Positions 26,011 through 35,214 of a DNA stretch of 64,000 nt are shown here, piece after piece. This DNA comes from an uncultured Opitutales bacterium. GTDB lineage: Bacteria > Verrucomicrobiota > Verrucomicrobiia > Opitutales > Intestinicryptomonadaceae. Position 1 is the first letter of the stretch; each line of letters opens with the position of its first letter. The stretch is from NCBI GenBank assembly GCA_944389315.1, contig CALXLX010000050.1, forward strand, positions 1 through 64,000, read 5' to 3'. The translations under genes and the position numbers were made by a program. Below the pieces are notes generated by a model. It was not told the origin of the DNA, ran no database searches, and was given only the letters and a program-made list of their open reading frames with translations.

Positions 26011-27120
26011 TTAGGCTATGACCCAATCGTAATTGTATTTCGAGAGTTTCTTTGCGCCGTCTTTGCAAACAAGGACGCAATCCTCAATTCTGCAGCCGCC
26101 CAAGCCCCTGTAATAAAGGCCAGGCTCCACCGTCACTACGGAGTTCTCCTTCAAGACGTTGTCGGCCAACCCGAGGCGGGGAGCCTCGTGGATATCAAGC
26201 CCCACCCCGTGCCCCGTACCGTGGAAGAAGCCGCCCCAGGCGCCGTCTTTAAACTCCGTAAAATAGCCTTTCGATTCAAAATACGAGCACACCCCGCCGT
26301 GGACCGAACTTGCAACCACGCCCGCCTTGACGGCCCTTATCGCGTTTTTCTGGGCCTGGAGAACGGTTTTTACAAGCCTCTCCTGAGCGGAGTTTGGCCT
26401 TCCCTTAAGAAATGTTCTGGTCATGTCGCCGTAGTATCCGCTGCTCTTGAGCCGGGGGAAGATGTCGGCAACTATCAGGCTGTTGGGCTTTATGTCGCCG
26501 TAGCCCTCGCAATGCGGGTCGCACGCCTGGTCGCCGCAGGCGAGTATGGTGCGCTTTATTTCCGCGTCCATTGAAAGGGCAACCTTTTCGAGCTCGTACT
26601 TTGCAATCTGGCTCGTGAGCGCGGCCCCGCGCCATACGAGCCTGCCAGAGGAAATCTTCGATTCGGCAAGGATGTCGGCAAGGGCCTTGTAGCACGCCGC
26701 GGCTGCGGCGTTTGCCCTGGATACCAGGCGCGCCTCCTCCGGGCTTTTTACCTCGCGGGACGGAAATATGGGTTCCGAGGCAACCTCTATATCCAAACCT
26801 TTTGAGCGCAACCGCTCCAGCTGCAAAGAGGGGAAATCCGCAGGAACCCTGAAACAGGACAGTTTCAAAGACTTAAAAAGAGCGGCGGCGGTGTCGGCGT
26901 CGGAGAGGGTAAAATATTTCTTCGAAATTTCGGCGGCGTCAAAACATTCGTCGAAGTCCGACTCCCTGCGCAGCCTGCCTATCTCAAGGGGATGCACGAG
27001 CGCGCATTTTTTGCCCCTGCGGGTAAATGCGAAAAACGCGTCTGGCACAAAGGTCTTTGCAAAATATAACATGTCCGCAGAGGAATCCGCAGAGGCGTAT
27101 AGAAGTGTCTCCCTTTTCAT
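26011..27120 (-). CDS. M24-family metallopeptidase (Xaa-Pro aminopeptidase-like)
   Basis: The 369-residue protein has an N-terminal creatinase-like domain and a C-terminal pita-bread domain. Metal ligands are all visible: Asp in VADIFPR, Asp in GDMTRTF, His in HGTGHGVGLDIHE, Glu in VTVEPGLYY and Glu in CRIEDCV. It is expected to cleave the bond before proline (Xaa-Pro) or act as a dipeptidase. Length fits PepQ/PepP relatives. The methyltransferase gene follows on the same strand. Confidence 0.88.
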   Translation of the reverse strand: MKRETLLYASADSSADMLYFAKTFVPDAFFAFTRRGKKCALVHPLEIGRLRRESDFDECFDAAEISKKYFTLSDADTAAALFKSLKLSCFRVPADFPSLQLERLRSKGLDIEVASEPIFPSREVKSPEEARLVSRANAAAAACYKALADILAESKISSGRLVWRGAALTSQIAKYELEKVALSMDAEIKRTILACGDQACDPHCEGYGDIKPNSLIVADIFPRLKSSGYYGDMTRTFLKGRPNSAQERLVKTVLQAQKNAIRAVKAGVVASSVHGGVCSYFESKGYFTEFKDGAWGGFFHGTGHGVGLDIHEAPRLGLADNVLKENSVVTVEPGLYYRGLGGCRIEDCVLVCKDGAKKLSKYNYDWVIA

Positions 27121-27166
27121 GACGAAAATGATTGCCTAAAGCCGGCGCTTGTACAGAGTAAAAATC

Positions 27167-27661
27167 ATGAAATTTGCATTTCGCGCCGCGCTTGCAATGG
27201 TGGTGGTTATGTGCGCGTCACTGTTTCAGGCATGCTCAGATTCCCCGTCCAAGAAGAATACGGAGGGTTTCGACACCTATTTTTACATGGAAATAGGCGG
27301 AAAGCCGTTCCGCGCGCGCCTGGCAATGTCCGACTCTGAAAAGGCGCGCGGATTGATGGGCGTAAAAAGCCTGGGGGAAAACGACGGCATGATATTTGTT
27401 TACGACGCCCCGCAGAAAATGTCGTTCTGGATGAAAAACACCCTGATAGGGCTAGATCTGGCGTATTTGGATTCTGACGGGAAAATTCTCGAGATAAAAA
27501 GGCTGTATCCGCGCAGCCTGGATCCGGTGGAGTCTGCGTCGGACAAGATATACTACTGCATAGAGATGAACAGCGGCTGGTTTGCAAAAAACGGCATCAA
27601 AGCTGGCGACAGGCTAAACCTTGACGCGCTCGGAAAGGCGGTCGAAAAAAGGCGCCCGTGA
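27167..27661 (+). CDS. DUF192-family lipoprotein
   Basis: From ATG 27167 the 164-residue protein has a lipoprotein signal (MKFAFRAALAMVVVMCASLF-QAC). The DUF192 fold then shows RARLAMSDSEKARGLMG, GMIFVYDAPQKMSFWMKNT and LDLAYLDSDGKI. A TTG at 27149 is also in frame but less likely. The function of this small envelope-linked family is unknown. The next gene overlaps its stop (GTGA). Confidence 0.88.
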   Translation: MKFAFRAALAMVVVMCASLFQACSDSPSKKNTEGFDTYFYMEIGGKPFRARLAMSDSEKARGLMGVKSLGENDGMIFVYDAPQKMSFWMKNTLIGLDLAYLDSDGKILEIKRLYPRSLDPVESASDKIYYCIEMNSGWFAKNGIKAGDRLNLDALGKAVEKRRP

Positions 27662-27945
27662 ACTCCCGCAAGACAAAGCTTTCAAAGGCCCAAAAAGCGG
27701 CCATATACCTGACCGCGTTTTTCGTGGGAATCTCGGCGTTTCTCGGGGCGTATTCGTTCTTTTCCTCAACGCTCACGGATGAGCAGAAGGCTGAGAAAAT
27801 CAGCCTTAAGGAAAAGACGGGCCTTGTGCGCTTAAAGGCTTATGCAGACGGTGCCTCCGTCGGCGGGCTATGCTTTGCGCTTTGCGCCGGATTGATGTTC
27901 TTCAACGCTTTGAGGGCTGAGGCAAAGAGAAAAAATGACAGATAG
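27658..27945 (+). CDS. Small two-helix membrane protein of unknown function
   Basis: I do not recognise this 95-residue protein. It has two predicted transmembrane helices (about AIYLTAFFVGISAFLGAYSF and SVGGLCFALCAGLMFFNAL) and charged ends. The GTG start overlaps the DUF192 stop by four bases, and its end overlaps the mnmE start by 11 bases. This tight coupling supports it as a real gene. Confidence 0.7.
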   Translation: MNSRKTKLSKAQKAAIYLTAFFVGISAFLGAYSFFSSTLTDEQKAEKISLKEKTGLVRLKAYADGASVGGLCFALCAGLMFFNALRAEAKRKNDR

Positions 27946-29302
27946 ACAGGAAGAGACGATAGTTGCGCTTTCCACCCCCTCTGCGGAATCAGCCGTTGCG
28001 CTGATTAGGCTCAGCGGGAATAAATGCTTTGGGCTCGCCTCGAAGTGCTTCGGCAAAGACGCCAAAGAATTAAAGGCGAGAAAGGCCTGCTACGGAAGGT
28101 ACGCGTCAGCCAAAGGGGACCTTCTCGACGATGTGATATTCACTCTATACAAGGCCCCCCATTCGTACACGGGCGAGGACATGCTGGAAATATCCTGCCA
28201 CGGCAACCCTTTTATAATACAGAATATAATAGACGACCTCATCTTGCGCGGGGCGCGCGCGGCCGAGGGCGGGGAGTTTACGCGCAGGGCGTTTTGCAAC
28301 GACAAGATGGACCTGTCCCAGGCCGAGGCTGTGGGGCTGCTGATAGGCGCAAGAAGCGCCCGCGCCCTCAAGGCAGCGCAAATGCAGCTCGACGGCGAGC
28401 TGGGCAAGCGCATAGGCGCCTTCAGCCAAAGGCTTTTGGACGTCTGCGCCCTGCTCGAGGCATATATAGACTTTCCCGAGGAGGAAATAGAGCAGCAAAG
28501 CGCCGAGGAAATTGCCCAAAGGCTTGAAAAACTATCGGCGGAAATAAAAAGCCTGGCAAAGACTTCAAAATATTCGGCTTTAGTGCACGGGGGCATAAAC
28601 ATAGTCATAGCAGGCGCGCCCAATGCGGGGAAGTCGTCCCTGCTAAACGCGCTGCTCGGCTCGGACAGGGCCATAGTCGACAGCCGCGCCGGCACAACCC
28701 GGGACTATATACGCGAACAGGCGGTGTTCGGGCCGCACCGCGTGAACCTTACGGATACCGCAGGCCTCAGGGACGCTTCGGACTCCATAGAATCCCGCGG
28801 GGTTGAAAAGGCGGAGGAAAAGATAAAAAAAGCCGACCTGCTTTTCTTTACGCTCGACGCCTCCTGCCCCCCCCCCGCCCTGCCTGAATGGATCACGAAG
28901 AACTTCGGCCCCGAAAATTCCATTCTGGTCTTGAACAAATCCGACCTGCCGTCGAACCCGCTCGCGGAGAGTTTCATGCCCAAGTGGCGCAGAGTGAGGA
29001 TATCGTGCCTGAACGAAGACGGCATAGACGCCCTAAAGGAAGAAGCCATAAGCCTCATAGACTCCCACCACCTGGGGGCGGCCGCGGACGACATATTAGT
29101 CAGCGCGCGCCACGCGCGCATTCTCGACGAATCCGCCGCGCTGATAGATTCGGCAAAGGAGGCCATGAGGAACGGCAGCCCCATAGAGCTGGCCTCTTCG
29201 GATTTGCGCGAGGCGCTGGAGGCGCTAGGCCGCATAGTCGGAAAGTTGGACTGCGAAAACATACTTGACAAAATTTTCTCCAACTTTTGCATTGGGAAAT
29301 AA
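27935..29302 (+). CDS. mnmE: tRNA uridine-34 modification GTPase MnmE
   Basis: The 455-residue protein has the N-terminal folate-binding domain (TIVALSTPSAESAVALIRLSG), a helical domain and an inserted G domain. G motifs are GAPNAGKSSLLNALLG (G1), DTAGLRD (G3) and LNKSD (G4). The C-terminal FCIGK is the family signature, with the Cys needed for modification. With MnmG it makes cmnm5U34 in tRNAs. It overlaps the small membrane protein gene and ends a three-gene run. Confidence 0.96.
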   Translation: MTDRQEETIVALSTPSAESAVALIRLSGNKCFGLASKCFGKDAKELKARKACYGRYASAKGDLLDDVIFTLYKAPHSYTGEDMLEISCHGNPFIIQNIIDDLILRGARAAEGGEFTRRAFCNDKMDLSQAEAVGLLIGARSARALKAAQMQLDGELGKRIGAFSQRLLDVCALLEAYIDFPEEEIEQQSAEEIAQRLEKLSAEIKSLAKTSKYSALVHGGINIVIAGAPNAGKSSLLNALLGSDRAIVDSRAGTTRDYIREQAVFGPHRVNLTDTAGLRDASDSIESRGVEKAEEKIKKADLLFFTLDASCPPPALPEWITKNFGPENSILVLNKSDLPSNPLAESFMPKWRRVRISCLNEDGIDALKEEAISLIDSHHLGAAADDILVSARHARILDESAALIDSAKEAMRNGSPIELASSDLREALEALGRIVGKLDCENILDKIFSNFCIGK

Positions 29303-29347
29303 TAACGCTGTCGGGGGAAGACGGCTGTTTTTTTATGTTTTCTGAAT

Positions 29348-30187
29348 ATGTGGTACTATGTAAATGAAGGCAAGAAGATCGGTCCGATGCCGGATTTCGA
29401 CATAAGCAGGTGCTACAACGAAGGCCTCGTAAATGACGAAACGAAAGTCTGGATAAAAGGCCAGAAAGGCTGGCTCGCCTTGAAGGATTCCTCCCTTTTC
29501 TTAAAGCTTTCCGCCAATAGGTATTCTGAATCAAACCGCAGAATAACAACTGCGACAATGTTTTTCAGACCCATGCTGGCGGCGTTTGCTATAGCCAACC
29601 TATCCACCGTAGGGTTTAATTTTCTGCTGCTCAGGCACCTCGACAAAATTATAAACGGCCGCTTCGAGTCTGCGCTCCAGGGCGAGATAGCCGCAAATGT
29701 CCTGAAGAACACAAATACGCTTATATCCCTCATTCTTTTCCTGCTGTTTTTAGTCTTACTGAGGACAGGTTTTAAGTGGATATACGCCGCGGCGTTAAAC
29801 GCGCGCGCTATGGACAGGTCGCTGACCATTTCCCCCTCATTTTCGGCGTGGAGTTTCTTCATACCGTTTATAAACCTGATAGCGCCCTTCAAGGCGTTAA
29901 AAGACATATACAAGACCTCACTGAAGGCGATAGGCTTGAAGATGTCTTCATACGGCTACGCGTTCGTGCTAAATTGGTGGTTTCTGAACCTGTATGCGCT
30001 GGTTATGGTATTCTTCAACGATTATATGGTCGAAAAACTCGGCGGGGACGTTTTTAGAATGAGGATATACCTGTCTTGCTACACTTCCGTCTGCATAGCC
30101 CTTGTATGTTTAGTGTGGATACTCCTTATAAGCGCAATATCCTCAAGGCAGATGAGATATTTCGGCAAAGGCAGGGAGCGCCTGTAG
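29348..30187 (+). CDS. GYF_2 and DUF4328 membrane protein
   Basis: The 279-residue protein opens with a GYF_2 domain (MWYYVNEGKKIGPMPDF, KVWIKGQKGWLAL) and continues with a polytopic DUF4328 part of about six transmembrane helices (AFAIANLSTVGFNFLL, LISLILFLLFLVLL, SFFIPFINLIAPFKAL). GYF domains bind proline-rich peptides in eukaryotes; in bacterial membrane proteins their role is unknown. There is no obvious operon partner. Confidence 0.85.
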   Translation: MWYYVNEGKKIGPMPDFDISRCYNEGLVNDETKVWIKGQKGWLALKDSSLFLKLSANRYSESNRRITTATMFFRPMLAAFAIANLSTVGFNFLLLRHLDKIINGRFESALQGEIAANVLKNTNTLISLILFLLFLVLLRTGFKWIYAAALNARAMDRSLTISPSFSAWSFFIPFINLIAPFKALKDIYKTSLKAIGLKMSSYGYAFVLNWWFLNLYALVMVFFNDYMVEKLGGDVFRMRIYLSCYTSVCIALVCLVWILLISAISSRQMRYFGKGRERL

Positions 30188-30257
30188 CAAAACGGCCGGC
30201 GATGCGCCCCCTCCAAATCGGGCCGAAGGCCTACGGGAAAGATACAAACAAACGCCG

Positions 30258-31352
30258 TCAGTTTGAACGCAAAACCTCAGCGGAAGGAAATTTCAAATCG
30301 GTATAAACCGCGCTGTGGTCGCTCGCCGAAAGGTCTATGCCGTAGACTATCGGCGCGGAGGCCCATGCCTTCGCGGAAGAATTGGCTATGAAGAAGTCGT
30401 AAACGTAATTTACCGATTTGCGCTTCCAAAAGTACGAGTAGGGCCTGCCGCGGGAATCTCCCTGAACTATGTAGGAAAATTCGGACTCCCTTAAAACGTC
30501 GGAAATATGCTTTTCAAATGGCTCGTCGTTAAAATCTCCCGCCACCACGGCGGGACGGCCAGACACCTTCGCGCGGACATACTTAAGCAGCCGCGAGAGT
30601 TCCGCGCTTCTATACGCGTTGAACAGCCCGTCGGCCTTCTTGGCGCCGAATTTGCTCTTTAAATGCAAAGTGCCCGCAAACCAAAATTCCCCCGGAGCGT
30701 CCGGGCGCGCAAACCCCACGAGCAACACCCCCCTCGGAGAGCTTTTCAACTCCGAGCCCACCGCAAAGTCCATACCCCCCGAGGCGTAAACTTCGGCAAT
30801 TTTAATCTTCGAGGCTATGCCCAAATGCCTGCTGTTATCTGCCCCCGAGGACAAAGTGTAGTAGGAGTAGTCTAGCCCCTCCTTGGAAAGCGCGTCGAGA
30901 AGCTCCTCCATATACTCGTATGAACCCATCTCCTGAAGCAAGAGCACGTCAGCGTCTATATCCAGGAGTATCTTTCTTATGGCGCGCTTTTCCGAAGCGG
31001 GTTTTGGATACTCCGAGCGCCACACCCCGCCGACATGCCTGTTTGAAACAAAATAATTCTTCACATTGAAGGAGCATACCCTTACCGCTCCGGCGGGCTT
31101 TGCCGAAGCGGACTTCCGCCTTTCCGCGGTAGAATTCCCCGCCTCGCCCAGCCTCTTTGCAAAGGCCGGATCCTTGCCAGGGGCGCGCACCCTTACCTGG
31201 TGGGGTTCCTCGAGTATGGAAAACGAGTCTAAAATCCCGTACCGGGCGTCGTACCAGAACAGAGCAAGGAAAAACAAAGCCCAAAAGAGGGCGAAAATCC
31301 CCCTTCTTTTGGACATCTTTACAAGGCCGCGTATCTTGCGCGCTTTAGACAT
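30258..31352 (-). CDS. Endonuclease/exonuclease/phosphatase-family protein, membrane-anchored
   Basis: The 364-residue protein has an N-terminal transmembrane helix (IFALFWALFFLALFWYDARY) and an EEP domain with the motifs VRVCSFNVKNYF, VLLLQEMGSYEYME, GDFNDEPFEKH and SDHSAVYTDL. These are the Asn, Glu, Asp and His groups of the active site. Substrates in this family range from DNA to phosphate esters and sphingomyelin, so the target is unknown. Its ATG directly abuts the ribE stop, so it is co-transcribed with ribE. Confidence 0.85.
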   Translation of the reverse strand: MSKARKIRGLVKMSKRRGIFALFWALFFLALFWYDARYGILDSFSILEEPHQVRVRAPGKDPAFAKRLGEAGNSTAERRKSASAKPAGAVRVCSFNVKNYFVSNRHVGGVWRSEYPKPASEKRAIRKILLDIDADVLLLQEMGSYEYMEELLDALSKEGLDYSYYTLSSGADNSRHLGIASKIKIAEVYASGGMDFAVGSELKSSPRGVLLVGFARPDAPGEFWFAGTLHLKSKFGAKKADGLFNAYRSAELSRLLKYVRAKVSGRPAVVAGDFNDEPFEKHISDVLRESEFSYIVQGDSRGRPYSYFWKRKSVNYVYDFFIANSSAKAWASAPIVYGIDLSASDHSAVYTDLKFPSAEVLRSN

Positions 31353-31991
31353 TTAATCCTTGGGCTGGTAGGGGCTGTCGTCGCGCCGTCCGAGCGCGAT
31401 TTTCTCCACATACTTTGCGAGCAAATCGAACTCGAGGTTCACGAACTTGCCTACGAAGCACTCCGACAGGTTGGTGACTTTCAGCGTATGCGGTATAAGC
31501 CATACGGCGAGGGAGTCTTCATGCGCCTCCGCTATGGTAAGCGAAATCCCGTCTATGGCGATGGACCCCTTGTAAACTACATACTTGATGAATTCGCGCG
31601 GCACGGAGACCCTAAGGTAGTAGTTCTTGCCGCGCTTTTCAAACGCCATGACAGACGACTTGAAATCAACATGCCCCGATACAAAATGCCCGCCGAGCCT
31701 GTCGCCCGCGGCGAGCGGACGCTCCAAATTTACAAGCGCCCCGTTTTTAAGGCCGTCGAAACTCGTAAGGCGGACGGTCTCGTCCAGGAGGTCGAAAGAC
31801 AGCTTTATCTCGTCGTCAGACAGGCGCTGCGCCCCTACAAGCGTAAGGCAGCAGCCGTTGTTGGCGAGGGAATCGCCCTTTTTTAGCCCGGCGGCGATAG
31901 AATTAGGCGCGGCAACCTCCAACAGCCACGAATCTTTCCCCTCCGCAAAATTCAAAACCCTTCCTGTAGACTCTACTATTCCAGTAAACAT
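31353..31991 (-). CDS. ribE: Riboflavin synthase, alpha chain
   Basis: The 212-residue protein starts with the diagnostic MFTGIVESTGRV and consists of two similar lumazine-binding barrels. The first has SLANNGCCLTLV, and the second has SIAIDGISLTIAE. GGHFVSGHVD is also typical. It dismutates 6,7-dimethyl-8-ribityllumazine into riboflavin. No other rib genes are near and no FMN riboswitch is seen upstream. It is divergent from argS. Confidence 0.95.
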   Translation of the reverse strand: MFTGIVESTGRVLNFAEGKDSWLLEVAAPNSIAAGLKKGDSLANNGCCLTLVGAQRLSDDEIKLSFDLLDETVRLTSFDGLKNGALVNLERPLAAGDRLGGHFVSGHVDFKSSVMAFEKRGKNYYLRVSVPREFIKYVVYKGSIAIDGISLTIAEAHEDSLAVWLIPHTLKVTNLSECFVGKFVNLEFDLLAKYVEKIALGRRDDSPYQPKD

Positions 31992-32104
31992 AAGCTTATA
32001 TAAATGTCGGTTTATAAAAAAGTCGTATAAAAACTATGTCCGCGGCCCCTCCTCGTCAAGAAGTATCGGGACTATCCAATGGCCAATTAGGCGCAAAAAG
32101 CGTC

Positions 32105-32133
32105 TTGCAAAGGGCGCGGGTTGTCCGTATGTT
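32105..32133 (+). promoter_or_regulatory. Candidate sigma-70 promoter of argS
   Basis: TTGCAA (32105-32110) and TATGTT (32128-32133) are 17 bases apart. The start would be about 15 bases before the argS ATG, leaving a very short leader. Confidence 0.35.
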
Positions 32134-32154
32134 CCGCCTAAAAATTTTTATATT

Positions 32155-33921
32155 ATGGATATTTGGTTTCACCCAGCGAAAGAATTGGAAAGGCTACTCG
32201 AGAAAGCCGCGGCAACCCTGCCCGGTTTCGACGGAACCTTCGACGCGAAACTGCGCCCGGCCGACCCGCGCTTCGGGGATTTTCAGGCAAACGGGGTATT
32301 GGCTCTCGCAAAGAGCAAAAAGGCAAACCCGCGCGCGCTCGGGGAAAAGCTCGTAGAGGCGCTGCGCGCGGACAGGGATTTTGACGAAAGCCTCGTGCAA
32401 GTCTCGATAGCCGGGCCTGGCTTCATAAACTTCGCCCTCACGCCGAAATTTCTGCACGCGTGGCTTCTGAAATTCAGCGGGGCCAAGGAACTGGAAAAAG
32501 CCGCGTCGAAATTCTACGACGGCAAGAAAATTGTGATAGACTACCCCTCGCCCAACACCGCAAAGCAGATGCATGTAGGGCATCTAAGGCCCATGGTCAT
32601 AGGCGAGGCTATAAACAGGCTAGTTAGGTTCTGCGGCGGAGACGTAATCTGCGACAACCATATCGGCGATTGGGGCACGAACTTCGGGATACTCATTTAC
32701 GGCATAAAGAGCCAGAAATACGATCTCGACGCCGAGCATGAAAACCCGCTGGAGGACTTGGAGAGAATGTACAAGGCCGGCAGCGCCGAGGTGAAGAACT
32801 CCGCCGAGGCGGCTGACAAGGCGCGCGAGGAGCTGGTAAAGCTCCAGAACGGGGATCCGGAGAATACCGCTTTGTGGCGCAAGATAACGGAGATTAGCAA
32901 GGTAGAATTCGACAAGATATACAAGATAATGTCTCTTACGTGCGACGTCACGCTCGGAGAGTCGTTCTACAGGGACAAAGTCGGCAGGATTTACGACGAG
33001 CTTACCTCTTGCGGCATGGCAGAGGAGGACCAGGGCGCCCTTGTCGTATTCTTCCGGGACGACGAGCGCTTCAAGAACCAGCCCTTCATAATAAGGAAGA
33101 AGGACGGCGCCTCTAACTACGCCTCCACGGACTTGGCCACAGTTTTGTACCGCACGGAGCACTTCGGCGCAAAGGAGATTATATATGTCACCGACGGCAG
33201 GCAGCAGGACCATTTCAAGCAGCTGTTTATGACGGTGGGCAAATGGTTTGGAGCCAAGGGCTATCCCCTGCCCGACTTAAGGCACGTATGGTTCGGCACC
33301 ATACTCGGGCCGGACGGCAAGGCAATCAAGACAAAGAGCGGGGAACCCATACGCCTGCGCGAGCTGATAAACGAAGCCGTATCGAGGGCCAAGAAGATAG
33401 TTTTGGAAAAGTCTCCCGAAACCCCTGCCGACGAAGCCCAGGCGATAGCCGAAACTGTCGGCATAGCGGCCCTGAAATACGCGGACCTTTCGCAAAACAG
33501 AACCGGGGACTACCTGTTCTCTTGGGACAAGCTGCTTGCTTTCGACGGCAACACCGCCCCATATCTGCTCTACGCCGCCGCGCGCATACACTCCATTTTC
33601 AGAAAAGCATCTGTGCCCTTGGATACGGATTTTTCGAGCGAGGCATCCGCCCCCGAGACCGAGCAGGAGCTTGCGCTGGCAAAGAAGCTCGTTGCGCTGC
33701 CCTCCGTCTTTGAAATGACTCTGGCGGAGCTGCGGCCGCACTATCTGTGCACATACCTGTACGAGCTAGCGGGGCTGTTCTCGAGCTTCTACAACGCCAA
33801 CAAGGTTATTGTAGACGACGCTGCCGTAAGGGCGCGCAGGCTCATGCTCTGCGCGCGCACTCTCGGGGTGCTCGAGACCGGCCTGAGGCTTCTGTCCATA
33901 GAACCCCTAAAGAAGATGTAG
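32155..33921 (+). CDS. argS: Arginyl-tRNA synthetase
   Basis: From ATG 32155 the protein has 588 residues. The start MDIWFHPAKELERLL begins the Arg-tRNA synthetase N-terminal domain, which recognises the D-loop, and includes GFINFALTPKFLHAWL. The class I HIGH motif appears as PSPNTAKQMHVGHLRP. LLAFDGNTAPYLLYAAARIHSIFRKA and the C-terminal anticodon-binding domain follow. An open frame continues upstream against ribE but has no domain support, so I reject it. The cobalamin adenosyltransferase gene begins two bases after the stop. Confidence 0.96.
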   Translation: MDIWFHPAKELERLLEKAAATLPGFDGTFDAKLRPADPRFGDFQANGVLALAKSKKANPRALGEKLVEALRADRDFDESLVQVSIAGPGFINFALTPKFLHAWLLKFSGAKELEKAASKFYDGKKIVIDYPSPNTAKQMHVGHLRPMVIGEAINRLVRFCGGDVICDNHIGDWGTNFGILIYGIKSQKYDLDAEHENPLEDLERMYKAGSAEVKNSAEAADKAREELVKLQNGDPENTALWRKITEISKVEFDKIYKIMSLTCDVTLGESFYRDKVGRIYDELTSCGMAEEDQGALVVFFRDDERFKNQPFIIRKKDGASNYASTDLATVLYRTEHFGAKEIIYVTDGRQQDHFKQLFMTVGKWFGAKGYPLPDLRHVWFGTILGPDGKAIKTKSGEPIRLRELINEAVSRAKKIVLEKSPETPADEAQAIAETVGIAALKYADLSQNRTGDYLFSWDKLLAFDGNTAPYLLYAAARIHSIFRKASVPLDTDFSSEASAPETEQELALAKKLVALPSVFEMTLAELRPHYLCTYLYELAGLFSSFYNANKVIVDDAAVRARRLMLCARTLGVLETGLRLLSIEPLKKM

Positions 33922-33923
33922 CC

Positions 33924-34445
33924 ATGAGAATCAGCACTAAGACCGGAGATTTGGGCACCACAAGCCTCATGTTCGGCAGACGTGTTTCAAAAGCCTGCGA
34001 AAGAACCCAGGCCTACGGGGCTGTGGACGAATTTTCAGCTACCATAGGGCTTGCGAGGTCCTTCAACCAGGATTCCGATTTGGACAAGCTGCTTGAGACC
34101 GTGCAGCTGGCCCTGGTCAAGGCCATGACGGAACTGGCAACCGACAAGGAGGATTTCAGCAAGCTGGAGGAAAGATCCATACCCCTGCTTGAAGATTCCG
34201 ACCTGAAGTTCTTAGAGGGCAACATAGAGTCCATCGAAAAAGAGGGGGTGTCATTCAAGGGCTGGATACAGCCGTGCGCAAGCCCGTGTTCGGCGGCGCT
34301 GTCGCTGGCAAGGGCGCAAACCAGACGGGCGGAAAGGTGCGTGGTGGCGCTTAAGGACGCGGGCATGCTTGCAAGGGACATGCCCCTTGTCTATTTAAAC
34401 AGGCTCTCGGACCTTCTCTGGCTCATAAGCGCAAAGCTCGGGTAG
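33924..34445 (+). CDS. ATP:cob(I)alamin adenosyltransferase (PduO type)
   Basis: From ATG 33924 the protein has 173 residues. The N-terminal motif STKTGDLGTTSLMFGRRV and the segment AYGAVDEFSATIGLAR fit the ATP site. The motifs QTRRAERCVVAL and VYLNRLSDLLWLI near the end are diagnostic of PduO-type enzymes. It makes adenosylcobalamin, so the cell likely has B12-dependent enzymes or B12 salvage. It begins two bases after argS, so the two are co-transcribed. Confidence 0.9.
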   Translation: MRISTKTGDLGTTSLMFGRRVSKACERTQAYGAVDEFSATIGLARSFNQDSDLDKLLETVQLALVKAMTELATDKEDFSKLEERSIPLLEDSDLKFLEGNIESIEKEGVSFKGWIQPCASPCSAALSLARAQTRRAERCVVALKDAGMLARDMPLVYLNRLSDLLWLISAKLG

Positions 34446-34572
34446 AGCTTTTTATTGCAGCAAGGCTGCATTAGAGCCCGGACTATGGCATCTCCCTATG
34501 GCCAAATGCAAATAGGAGAATAATAGACTGCATAGACCGCCTGATAAAAAATATTCTTAACAGTGCGCAAAT

Positions 34573-34607
34573 AAAAAACGGAGCGTTTTGCCGTGCTCCG
34601 TTTTTTA
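34573..34607. terminator. Bidirectional Rho-independent terminator
   Basis: A 12-bp stem AAAAAACGGAGC / GCTCCGTTTTTT with a 10-base loop lies between the adenosyltransferase gene and the converging EamA-like gene. The symmetrical A and T tracts allow use from both sides. Confidence 0.85.
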
Positions 34608-34639
34608 TTATATTGCGGGGAAAAAAGCTTTTTCGGCCC

Positions 34640-35068
34640 TCAGAGCGCAACGAAAATAGCCCCCATGGCAATCATCAATATGCCCACAGCCGACGTAAGA
34701 GATATGCTCTCGCCCAGGAATAGAACCGCAATGACGCTTGCAAAAACCACGCTGAGCTTGTCTATGGGCATCACCTGGGATACTTTTCCGTCTTTGAGGG
34801 CGAGGAAGTAAAACAGCCAGGAAAGAGCGCCGGCAATTCCGCTTAGAACCACAAACAAGACGCCCCTGCCGTTGGAAAATATGGAGGAAAACGCCCCCGT
34901 TCCCCCGCGGGCAAGCACGACGCAAAATAAAAACAGCGCCATTATAACCGCACGCACGGCGGTTGCCGCATTTGCATCCATATCGCGAAGCCCAACCTTT
35001 CCGAAAACTCCTACAAGAGCGGCCATTATCGCGGAAAGGAGAGCATAGAATAACCATGAGTGCATCAT
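34640..35068 (-). CDS. Single-domain EamA/DMT-family membrane transporter
   Basis: The 142-residue protein has one EamA unit with about five helices: LFYALLSAIMAALVGVFGKVG, TAVRAVIMALFLFCVVL, GIAGALSWLFYFLALKDG, VMPIDKLSVVFASVIAVLFLGE and SAVGILMIAMGAIF. Two-unit members have ten helices, so this one probably acts as a dimer. The substrate is unknown. Confidence 0.88.
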   Translation of the reverse strand: MMHSWLFYALLSAIMAALVGVFGKVGLRDMDANAATAVRAVIMALFLFCVVLARGGTGAFSSIFSNGRGVLFVVLSGIAGALSWLFYFLALKDGKVSQVMPIDKLSVVFASVIAVLFLGESISLTSAVGILMIAMGAIFVAL

Positions 35069-35214
35069 GGGTAAAATTTTCTAAAAAACACCGGCCTGCT
35101 CAAGCCTATTTAGCGCGTTTATTCAAGATATTTTTTGCTGGCGCCGCAAAAGCAAAAACGGGGCATTTAAAAATGCGAATATGAAAAATTTGCTTGCCTG
35201 GCGGCGCAAAGGAT

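Noticed and set aside
31627-32154. 176-residue N-terminal extension of argS
   Set aside because: It runs antisense to ribE and has low-complexity Arg/Ser/Pro composition; the family start is at 32155.
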